64,000 nucleotides of DNA from Bacillus sp. AFS029637 (lineage in GTDB: Bacteria > Bacillota > Bacilli > Bacillales > Bacillaceae_G), in assembly GCF_002584985.1 (NCBI RefSeq), contig NZ_NUPZ01000010.1:233900-297899 (forward strand). The letters run 5' to 3'. Below the pieces are notes generated by a model that saw nothing but the letters and a program-made list of their open reading frames with translations, was not told the DNA's origin and made no database searches. Both the position numbers and the translations under genes were made by a program. This document shows, piece after piece, positions 57,200-64,000 of this stretch (positions are counted from its first letter, which is position 1; each line of letters opens with the position of its first letter).

Positions 57200-58093
57200 A
57201 TGGAAAAAGATGAACGTTTTAAACAGGCCGAGTTTGGTGCTATTGTCGGAATCGTTGGTAATATTATATTAGCGATTGTAAAGGCGGTAATTGGTTATAT
57301 TGGGAACAGTAAAGCACTGTTAGCGGATGCTGTGCATTCCGCATCAGATGTAATTGGTTCGCTAGCTGTACTTTTTGGATTGCGAGCAGCAAAGCAGCCA
57401 CCCGATGAAGATCATCCGTATGGTCATGGTAAAGCGGAATCGATTTCAGCGATTATTGTTGCGGTGTTATTATTTATTGTGGGAATTGAGATAGCGATTT
57501 CATCTATAAAAGCTTTCTCGCAAGAACTAGAACCGCCGAAAGGAATTACGATTTTTGCTGTTGTTCTTTCAATTGTCGTGAAAGAAGGAATGTTTCAATA
57601 TAAATTTCGATTAGGGAAAAAGGTAAATAGTGATGCAATTATTGCAAATGCATATGAGCACCGTTCGGATGTATTTTCTTCAATTGCAGCTTTAATCGGT
57701 ATTTGTGCAGCTATTATCGGTGGGAAGCTCGGATTAGATTGGCTTGTATATGCTGATCCGATTGCGGGGTTATTTGTTTCGATTCTTGTTGTAAAAATGG
57801 CATGGAGTATTGGAGCGGAAGCAATTCATGCAACGCTGGACCACGTTCTTCACGAAGAGGATGTTATTCCGCTTAGAGAAGCAGTTCTGCAAGTGGATGG
57901 CGTAAAAAAAATCGGTTCTTTATATGCAAGGGAACATGGCCATTATGTTATTGTAGATATTAAGGTTTCTGTAGATCCATACATTACTGTAGAAGAAGGA
58001 CACCGCATTGGAAAACATGTGAAAGAAACACTTATGGAACAAGATAACGTACAAAATGTGTTTGTGCATATAAATCCGTATTCTCCAAATTAA
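57200..58093 (+). CDS. Cation diffusion facilitator family transporter
   Basis: 297 aa, six membrane helices in the first 210 residues and a cytoplasmic metal-sensing domain at the end. Transport-site motifs: ADAVHSASDVIGS in helix 2 and NAYEHRSDVFSS in helix 5; HPYGHGKAE between helices 2 and 3. CDF proteins export divalent metals in exchange for protons. The H-x-x-x-D / D-x-x-x-D pattern does not fix the metal; Mn2+ or Zn2+ is possible. It is not clearly co-transcribed with secDF or recJ. Confidence 0.92.
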   Translation: MEKDERFKQAEFGAIVGIVGNIILAIVKAVIGYIGNSKALLADAVHSASDVIGSLAVLFGLRAAKQPPDEDHPYGHGKAESISAIIVAVLLFIVGIEIAISSIKAFSQELEPPKGITIFAVVLSIVVKEGMFQYKFRLGKKVNSDAIIANAYEHRSDVFSSIAALIGICAAIIGGKLGLDWLVYADPIAGLFVSILVVKMAWSIGAEAIHATLDHVLHEEDVIPLREAVLQVDGVKKIGSLYAREHGHYVIVDIKVSVDPYITVEEGHRIGKHVKETLMEQDNVQNVFVHINPYSPN

Positions 58094-58143
58094 ACATTGT
58101 TAACATTTTAGTATGCAGATATTGCATCGTAGTTTGCATTATA

Positions 58144-58172
58144 TTGTCACCCCTTAATCTGTCTTGTATAAT
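58144..58172 (+). promoter_or_regulatory. recJ promoter
   Basis: TTGTCA at 58144-58149 and consensus TATAAT at 58167-58172 with an ideal 17-base spacer. Start of transcription near 58179, only about 15 bases before the recJ start. Confidence 0.85.
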
Positions 58173-58190
58173 AAACAGGTTAAGGGGTGA
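58147..58190. repeat. 16-bp inverted repeat around the recJ -10 and ribosome site
   Basis: 58147-58162 (TCACCCCTTAATCTGT) pairs with 58175-58190 (ACAGGTTAAGGGGTGA), one T-G pair in 16, with a 12-base loop containing most of the -10 hexamer. The right arm holds the recJ Shine-Dalgarno AAGGGGTGA. It could act as an operator, or as an RNA hairpin in transcripts from upstream only. Confidence 0.85.
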
Positions 58191-58194
58191 TTTC

Positions 58195-60534
58195 GTGTTA
58201 CAACCGAAGACGCGTTGGAAAGAAAAAGAATATAATGAAGAGCGAGTGAGTGAATTAGCAAGTAAATTGCAATTGTCACCTCTTGTTATTTCTTTATTCC
58301 TCGGTAGAGGACTAGATACAGAAGATAAGATTTTAGATTTTTTAAATACAGAAAATCAAGAATTCCACGATCCATTTTTATTAGAAGGAATGGATCGAAC
58401 GGTAGAGCGTGTAAATAAGGCGATTCAAAATGGAGAACAAATATTAATATTTGGTGATTATGATGCGGACGGAGTAAGTAGTACGACGGTATTATATCTT
58501 GCTCTACAAGAATTAGGTGCAGATGTAGAATTTTATATTCCGAACCGTTTTACAGAAGGCTATGGACCGAATGAAGAAGCGTTTCGTTGGGCACATAGTG
58601 CGGGGTTCTCTTTAATTATTACTGTCGATACTGGTATTGCAGCGGTACATGAAGCGAAGGTAGCGAAGGAGCTCGGAATAGATCTTATTATTACAGATCA
58701 CCATGAGCCACCGCCAGAATTACCAGAGGCACTTGCGATTATTCATCCGAAACTAGATGGTGGTGTGTATCCGTTTCACTATTTAGCGGGTGTAGGTGTT
58801 GCGTTTAAAGTTGCACATGCACTATTAGGCCGTGTGCCAGAACATTTATTAGAAATTGCAGTAATTGGTACAGTAGCCGATTTAGTTTCACTTCATGGTG
58901 AAAATCGGTTGCTAGTGAAGCGTGGTTTAAAGCATATGCGCATGACGAAAAATATCGGTTTAAAGGCATTGTTTAAAGTGGCTAACGTTTCGCAAAGTGA
59001 AATTACAGAGGAAAGCATTGGCTTCTCAATTGCGCCACGTATTAACGCCGTTGGACGTTTAGAAGATGCAGCGCCGGCTGTACACCTTTTATTATCAGAT
59101 GATCCAGAGGAAGCGAAAGAGCTGGCCGAAGAAATTGATGAGCTGAACAAACTGCGAAAAGACATTGTAAAGCAAATTACAGAAGAAGCTATCGCTGAAG
59201 TTGAAAATAATTTCCCGCCAGAAGAAAACAAAGTGTTAGTGCTTGCAAAAGAAGGTTGGAATCCAGGTGTAATTGGAATTGTCGCTTCTAAATTAGTTGA
59301 GCGTTTCTATCGTCCAACAATTGTATTAAGCATTGATCCTGTAAAAGAAACAGCGAAGGGCTCCGCACGTAGTATTGCAGGGTTTGATTTATTTGCAAAC
59401 TTGTCAGATTGTAGAGAGTTATTACCGCACTTCGGAGGTCATCCGATGGCAGCGGGAATGACGCTTCATATGAATGATGTAGAGGAATTACGTCGCCGTT
59501 TAAATGAGCAAGCAGATGCCATTTTAACAGAAGCAGACTTCATTCCAATTACAGCCGTTGATGCTTTTTGTAAAGTGGAGGATGTAACGCTTGCGGCAAT
59601 TGAGGAAATGCAAAAGTTAGCACCGTTTGGTGTTGGAAACCCAAAACCACGTATTGCAGTGAAAGATGCTGAGTTAGAAAGTATTCGGGCAATTGGATCA
59701 GACGGTTCTCATTTGAAAATGGCTCTTCGTGATGGACAAGCAACACTAGACACAATTGGATTTGGATTTGGTGCGTATGCAAAAGAAATTTCTCCAGTTG
59801 CAAAGGTATCTGTAATAGGAGAAGCATCCATTAATGAATGGAATAATTTTAAGAAGCCACAATTAATGGTACAAGATATTGCGGTAGAGGCGTGGCAGTT
59901 ATTTGACTGGCGTAGTATGCGTAATGCAGAAGCGAATTTAGCAGAACTTCCGAAAGAAAAAATAACAATGGTGTATTTTTCAGAAGATGTATTGAATAAA
60001 TTTTCTCTAGAAAACTATAAGGAGCAGCTCACGCATGCATCCGAAGTAGCTCATTTAGATGATAAATATATTGTGTTACTCGACTTACCAAAAGGAACCG
60101 ATGAATTACGGGAGTTATTTAAAGTGGGATTCCCATCGCGAATTTATGCGTTATTTTATCAAGAGAATAATCATTTATTTAGTACAATCCCAACGAGGGA
60201 ACACTTTAAATGGTACTATTCTTTCTTGAGCCAAAAAACACCATTTTCTTTAAGACAATATGGTGAACAACTATGTCGTCATAAAGGTTGGTCAAAAGAT
60301 ACAGTAAATTTCATGACACAGGTGTTTTTTGAGTTAGAATTTGTTACAATAAAAGATGGCGTCATTTTTATGGCAGACAAAAAACAAAAGCGTGATTTAA
60401 TTGAATCGAACACATATCGTGAGAAAATGAACCACTTACAATTAGAAAAAGAATTGGTTTATAGCACATATCAGCAATTATATACATGGTTTGAAACGAT
60501 TCGTAATCATAAAGAAGTAGAACAGTTAGGGTAA
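58195..60534 (+). CDS. recJ: Single-stranded-DNA-specific exonuclease RecJ
   Basis: 779 aa from the GTG at 58195, 4-5 bases after AAGGGGTGA; the longer frame from 58144 covers the promoter and is ruled out. DHH phosphoesterase: GDYDADGVSSTT (about 82-93), ITVDTGIA, ITDHHEPPPE (about 157-166), then DHHA1 GGHPMAAGM (about 412-420), an OB-fold, and a Bacillus-type C-terminal extension of about 200 residues beyond the E. coli length. It degrades single strands 5' to 3' in recombination repair. Confidence 0.95.
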   Translation: MLQPKTRWKEKEYNEERVSELASKLQLSPLVISLFLGRGLDTEDKILDFLNTENQEFHDPFLLEGMDRTVERVNKAIQNGEQILIFGDYDADGVSSTTVLYLALQELGADVEFYIPNRFTEGYGPNEEAFRWAHSAGFSLIITVDTGIAAVHEAKVAKELGIDLIITDHHEPPPELPEALAIIHPKLDGGVYPFHYLAGVGVAFKVAHALLGRVPEHLLEIAVIGTVADLVSLHGENRLLVKRGLKHMRMTKNIGLKALFKVANVSQSEITEESIGFSIAPRINAVGRLEDAAPAVHLLLSDDPEEAKELAEEIDELNKLRKDIVKQITEEAIAEVENNFPPEENKVLVLAKEGWNPGVIGIVASKLVERFYRPTIVLSIDPVKETAKGSARSIAGFDLFANLSDCRELLPHFGGHPMAAGMTLHMNDVEELRRRLNEQADAILTEADFIPITAVDAFCKVEDVTLAAIEEMQKLAPFGVGNPKPRIAVKDAELESIRAIGSDGSHLKMALRDGQATLDTIGFGFGAYAKEISPVAKVSVIGEASINEWNNFKKPQLMVQDIAVEAWQLFDWRSMRNAEANLAELPKEKITMVYFSEDVLNKFSLENYKEQLTHASEVAHLDDKYIVLLDLPKGTDELRELFKVGFPSRIYALFYQENNHLFSTIPTREHFKWYYSFLSQKTPFSLRQYGEQLCRHKGWSKDTVNFMTQVFFELEFVTIKDGVIFMADKKQKRDLIESNTYREKMNHLQLEKELVYSTYQQLYTWFETIRNHKEVEQLG

Positions 60535-60562
60535 AGGTTTTGTATTTACAAACCTTTTAGAT
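60533..60562 (+). terminator. Hairpin between recJ and apt
   Basis: AAAGGTTTTGTA pairs with TACAAACCTTT with one bulge and a short loop, followed by TAGATC, not a T run. Possibly a weak terminator or an attenuator. Confidence 0.4.
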
Positions 60563-60581
60563 CTGAGGAGGATTCAGAAAT

Positions 60582-61094
60582 ATGGATTTCAAGCAACATA
60601 TCGCAATTGTACCGGATTATCCGAAAGAAGGTATTGTGTTTAAAGACATTACACCTTTAATGAACGACGGTAAAGCATACAAAGCAGCAACAGATGCAAT
60701 CGTTGAGTATGCAAAAGAAAGAGATATCGATGTTGTAGTAGGACCGGAAGCACGTGGCTTTATTATCGGTTGCCCAGTTTCTTATGCATTAGAAGTAGGA
60801 TTTGCGCCAGTTCGTAAATTAGGAAAATTACCACGCGAAGTAATTACAGTTGACTACGGTAAAGAATATGGTAAAGATGTTTTAACAATCCATAAAGATG
60901 CAATTAAGCCAGGCCAACGCGTATTAATTACAGATGACCTATTAGCTACAGGTGGAACAATCGAAGCGACAATTAAGCTAGTTGAAGAGCTAGGTGGAGT
61001 TGTAGCAGGAATTGCATTCTTAGTAGAGCTTACTTACTTAGATGGTCGTAAAATGTTAGATGGTTACGATGTATTAGTATTAGAAAAATACTAA
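60582..61094 (+). CDS. apt: Adenine phosphoribosyltransferase
   Basis: 170 aa, type-I PRTase making AMP from adenine and PRPP. PRPP loop [13 protein letters not shown] (about 115-127), [11 protein letters not shown] near 22-32 and [10 protein letters not shown] near 54-63. GAGGAGG precedes the ATG. In bacilli it lies between recJ and relA, as here; all three affect nucleotide pools or repair. Confidence 0.97.
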   Translation: MDFKQHIAIVPDYPKEGIVFKDITPLMNDGKAYKAATDAIVEYAKERDIDVVVGPEARGFIIGCPVSYALEVGFAPVRKLGKLPREVITVDYGKEYGKDVLTIHKDAIKPGQRVLITDDLLATGGTIEATIKLVEELGGVVAGIAFLVELTYLDGRKMLDGYDVLVLEKY

Positions 61095-61124
61095 TCGCTA
61101 TATAGGTAAAACTACGGTGATAAG

Positions 61125-61164
61125 AAGTACCCGTGAATCTCTTGGAGAGGAGCGGGTACTTTTG
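61125..61164 (+). terminator. Terminator after apt
   Basis: 9-bp outer stem AAGTACCCG / CGGGTACTT with an inner TCTC / GAGA stem, followed by TTTTG. Confidence 0.8.
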
Positions 61165-61213
61165 TATAATTGCACAAAAAAATAAGGTGAAATGTCAGTA
61201 AAATCTTTTCCTT

Positions 61214-61242
61214 TTCACAATTCACAATCATTAGGTTATAAT
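61214..61242 (+). promoter_or_regulatory. relA promoter
   Basis: TTCACA at 61214-61219 and consensus TATAAT at 61237-61242, 17-base spacer, 63 bases before the relA start. Confidence 0.75.
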
Positions 61243-61304
61243 GATAGAATATAATTTATTCTACTTAATAAAGATAAAGTCAATTTTCAATAAAAGGTGA
61301 TTCG

Positions 61305-63488
61305 ATGGCAAATGAGCAGGTACTAACAGCTGAACAGGTACTCGAGAAAGCAAGTCAATATTTAGCGAATGAAGATATTGAGCTAGTGGCACGTGCCTAT
61401 GAATATGCACGTGATGCGCATAGTGAACAATATAGAAAATCGGGTGAACCGTACATTATTCATCCAATTCAAGTTGCTGGTATTTTAGTGGATTTACACA
61501 TGGATCCAGCAACCGTGTCGGCAGGTTTCTTACATGATGTAGTGGAAGATACAGAGGTTACATTAGAAGATATTGAACGGGAATTTAATAAAGAAATTGC
61601 TATGCTTGTCGATGGTGTGACGAAGCTCGGAAAGATTAAATATAAATCTCATGAGCAGCAACAAGCAGAAAACCATCGCAAAATGTTTATTGCAATGGCT
61701 CAAGATATTCGAGTTATTTTAATTAAACTAGCTGACCGTCTTCATAACATGCGTACATTGAAACATTTGCCCCAAGAGAAGCAGCGTCGCATTGCAAATG
61801 AGACATTAGAAATCTTTGCACCTTTAGCGCATAGACTCGGAATTAATACTATTAAATGGGAGCTAGAGGATACGTCACTTCGCTATTTAAATCCACAACA
61901 ATATTACCGTATTGTAAATTTAATGAAGCGTAAACGTGCAGAGCGTGAAGAATATTTAGATGAAGTAATGACTGGCATTCGCGAGAAATTAAAAGAAGTT
62001 GCAATTCAACCTGAGATTTCTGGCAGACCAAAGCATATTTACAGTATTTATCGTAAAATGGCACTGCAAAATAAACAGTTCAATGAAATTTACGATTTAT
62101 TAGCTGTACGTGTCGTTGTAAATAGTATTAAAGATTGTTATGCGGTGCTTGGAATTATTCATACGTGTTGGAAGCCAATGCCAGGTCGTTTTAAAGATTA
62201 TATTGCAATGCCGAAAGCAAATTTATATCAATCTCTTCATACGACTGTAATTGGACCAAAAGGAGATCCACTTGAAGTGCAAATTCGTACGAAAGAAATG
62301 CACGAAATTGCAGAGTTCGGGATCGCGGCACACTGGGCGTATAAAGAAGGAAAAGCAGCAGAAACAACAGGTACATTAGAGAAGAAACTTACATGGTTCC
62401 GTCAAATATTAGAATGGCAAAATGAAGCTTCTAATGCAGAAGAGTTTATGGAGTCATTAAAAATTGATTTATTCTCTGATATGGTATTTGTCTTTACACC
62501 GAAAGGCGATGTAATGGAATTACCACTTGGATCTGTTCCAATTGATTTTGCGTATCGTGTCCATTCGGAAATTGGAAATAAAACAATTGGTGCAAAAGTA
62601 AATGGGAAAATGGTGACACTTGATTATAAATTAAAAACAGGTGACATCATTGAAATTTTAACATCGAAACATTCGTATGGACCAAGTCAAGATTGGGTAA
62701 AACTCGCTCAAACATCTCATGCGAAAAATAAAATACGTCAATTCTTTAAGAAGCAACGTAGAGATGAAAATATTGAAAAGGGCCGTGAGCTTGTTGAAAA
62801 AGAAGTACGTGGCCTAGAGTACGAGATGAAAGAAGTATTAGCGCCTGATAATTTAAAACGTGTTGCTGAGAAGTTTAACTTTGCGAATGAAGAAGATATG
62901 TTTGCAGCAGTAGGTTATAACGGAATTACAGCCGCGCAAATTGTTACGCGACTAACGGACAAGTTCCGCAAACAACGCGAAGAAGAAGAAATTGTTGAAG
63001 TTAAAGAAGTTCGTAAACCGATGAAAATTCGAAAATGGGATTCTGGTGTAAAGGTAAGCGGTGCTGATAATTTATTAATTCGTTTATCAAAATGCTGTAA
63101 CCCAGTTCCGGGTGATGATATCGTTGGGTATATTACGAAAGGCCGAGGTGTATCGATTCACCGTCGTGATTGTGTAAATGTTCATACAGAAGAAGCGGTA
63201 GAACGTTTATTAGAAGTGGAGTGGGAAGGTAGCCCTGAAAAAGAAATTGAATATAACGTTGATATTGAAATTTCAGGTTACGATCGCCGAGGTTTATTAA
63301 ATGAAGTACTGCAAGCTGTTACAGAGACGAAAACGTATATTTCAGCTGTTTCTGGTAGAAGTGACCGTAATAAGATGGCGACAATTAATATGTCAATCTC
63401 TATTCGTAACTTACAACACTTGAAAAAAGTAGTAGAGCGCATTAAGCGTGTTCCAGAAATTTATGCAGTACGACGCATGATGCATTAA
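61305..63488 (+). CDS. relA: Bifunctional (p)ppGpp synthetase/hydrolase RelA (Rsh)
   Basis: 727 aa long RSH protein. HD hydrolase domain with intact HD-VVED ([16 protein letters not shown], about 75-90), synthetase domain (about 230-345, [15 protein letters not shown] and EIQIRT-type [12 protein letters not shown]), TGS domain (about 395-455, [19 protein letters not shown]), zinc-finger region with CC and HRRDC ([13 protein letters not shown]...[10 protein letters not shown]), and C-terminal ACT. Both activities should be present. AAAAGGTGA precedes the ATG. Makes and breaks the stringent alarmone. Confidence 0.98.
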   Translation: MANEQVLTAEQVLEKASQYLANEDIELVARAYEYARDAHSEQYRKSGEPYIIHPIQVAGILVDLHMDPATVSAGFLHDVVEDTEVTLEDIEREFNKEIAMLVDGVTKLGKIKYKSHEQQQAENHRKMFIAMAQDIRVILIKLADRLHNMRTLKHLPQEKQRRIANETLEIFAPLAHRLGINTIKWELEDTSLRYLNPQQYYRIVNLMKRKRAEREEYLDEVMTGIREKLKEVAIQPEISGRPKHIYSIYRKMALQNKQFNEIYDLLAVRVVVNSIKDCYAVLGIIHTCWKPMPGRFKDYIAMPKANLYQSLHTTVIGPKGDPLEVQIRTKEMHEIAEFGIAAHWAYKEGKAAETTGTLEKKLTWFRQILEWQNEASNAEEFMESLKIDLFSDMVFVFTPKGDVMELPLGSVPIDFAYRVHSEIGNKTIGAKVNGKMVTLDYKLKTGDIIEILTSKHSYGPSQDWVKLAQTSHAKNKIRQFFKKQRRDENIEKGRELVEKEVRGLEYEMKEVLAPDNLKRVAEKFNFANEEDMFAAVGYNGITAAQIVTRLTDKFRKQREEEEIVEVKEVRKPMKIRKWDSGVKVSGADNLLIRLSKCCNPVPGDDIVGYITKGRGVSIHRRDCVNVHTEEAVERLLEVEWEGSPEKEIEYNVDIEISGYDRRGLLNEVLQAVTETKTYISAVSGRSDRNKMATINMSISIRNLQHLKKVVERIKRVPEIYAVRRMMH

Positions 63489-63505
63489 TAGGGAGTGTAG
63501 AAAAA

Positions 63506-63946
63506 ATGAGAGTTGTTTTACAACGATCAAAGGAAGCGTCCGTCACAGTAGATGGTGAGATTGTAGGACAAATTCCATTCGGTTTAACATTACTAGTTGG
63601 CATTACGCATGAAGATACAGAAAAAGATGCAACTTACATTGCAGAAAAAATTGCAAACTTACGTATTTTTGAAGATGAGAGCGGAAAGATGAACCACTCT
63701 GTACTTGATGTAGAAGGACAAGTTCTATCTATTTCGCAATTCACATTATACGGAGATTGCCGTAAAGGAAGACGTCCAAACTTTATGGATGCTGCGAAAC
63801 CTGACTATGCAGAGCGTTTATACGATTTCTTCAATGAAGAGGTCCGTAAACAAGGATTGCATGTCGAAACAGGGAAGTTCGGAGCGATGATGGACGTTTC
63901 TTTAATCAATGATGGTCCGGTGACCTTAATTGTGGAAAGTAAATAG
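63506..63946 (+). CDS. dtd: D-aminoacyl-tRNA deacylase
   Basis: 146 aa. It hydrolyses D-amino acids (and glycine mischarged on tRNA-Ala). The SQFTLYGD motif (about 77-84) and the cross-subunit Gly-Pro motif [11 protein letters not shown] (about 134-144) form the active site. It follows relA by 17 bases with GGGAG upstream, as in other bacilli. Confidence 0.97.
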   Translation: MRVVLQRSKEASVTVDGEIVGQIPFGLTLLVGITHEDTEKDATYIAEKIANLRIFEDESGKMNHSVLDVEGQVLSISQFTLYGDCRKGRRPNFMDAAKPDYAERLYDFFNEEVRKQGLHVETGKFGAMMDVSLINDGPVTLIVESK

Positions 63947-63954
63947 TGTTGCCC

Positions 63955-63988
63955 AAAAAGAGAGGATTATATAATCCTCTCTTTTTTC
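63955..63988. terminator. Terminator after dtd
   Basis: Perfect palindrome AAAAAGAGAGGATTAT / ATAATCCTCTCTTTTT followed by a further T. Likely works in both directions. Confidence 0.93.
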
Positions 63989-64000
63989 AGAGTGTTTGGA

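Noticed and set aside
58144-58194. Longer N-terminus for RecJ starting at 58144
   Set aside because: It would place the -35, -10 and ribosome site of recJ inside the coding sequence; the GTG at 58195 has an ideal site.
60533-60562. Strong terminator between recJ and apt
   Set aside because: The stem has a bulge and no T run, so it is listed only as a weak hairpin.

Overview
The window is a piece of a low-GC Firmicute chromosome, almost certainly from the Bacillus cereus group (B. cereus, B. anthracis or B. thuringiensis). The basis is close gene-by-gene agreement with the Bacillus ysxC-hem-valS-mre-min-spo0B-obg-nad-ruv-tgt-secDF-recJ-relA backbone, full-length sporulation genes (spoVID, ysxE, spoIIB, spoIVFA, spoIVFB, spo0B, safA, bofC, spoVB), AT-rich Bacillus promoters and strong Shine-Dalgarno sites. 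The species call is inference. I see no rRNA, tRNA, insertion sequence, prophage or CRISPR array.

Layout. 1-1.2 kb: the end of ysxC (engB), then an ohrR-ohr peroxide-defence pair on the minus strand. 1.5-7.8 kb: the haem operon hemAXCDBL (glutamyl-tRNA to uroporphyrinogen III), with a perfect PerR-type box upstream. 7.8-15.5 kb: spore coat genes spoVID and ysxE, a T-box controlled valS, folC and spoIIB. 15.7-22.9 kb: maf, radC, the cell-shape and division genes mreBCD-minCD, and the sigma-K checkpoint genes spoIVFA-spoIVFB. 22.9-27.4 kb: an RNase E/G family gene, the L21 leader, rplU-prp-rpmA, spo0B-obg. 27.5-34.0 kb: an inserted Bce-like module (response regulator, intramembrane-type kinase, one ABC ATPase, two large permeases). 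34.1-36.2 kb: pheA, a GNAT acetyltransferase and a MOSC protein. 36.2-41.6 kb: NAD synthesis, with nadS-niaR divergent from nadBCA around a NiaR-type operator. 41.8-45.7 kb: safA with long tandem repeats, a CoxA-like lipoprotein, a small membrane protein, a candidate small RNA and bofC. 45.7-46.7 kb: an iron-siderophore binding lipoprotein with a Fur box. 46.9-51.2 kb: ruvAB, a DUF2905 gene, queA, tgt, yajC. 51.2-58.1 kb: yrzE, a DUF421 gene, spoVB, comN, secDF and a cation efflux gene. 58.2-64 kb: recJ, apt, relA, dtd.

Most of the window is conserved core. Accessory or lineage-specific parts are the ohrR-ohr pair, the RNase G-like gene, the two-permease Bce-like module, the orphan siderophore-binding protein and several non-coding elements. 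The non-coding elements best worth a second look are a candidate small RNA of about 115 nt before bofC (with its own extended -10 promoter and two tandem terminators), a leader with a mini-ORF and an orphan perfect Shine-Dalgarno before secDF, and a 16-bp inverted repeat around the recJ promoter that would hide the recJ ribosome site only in read-through transcripts. I did not find a clearly new multi-gene system.
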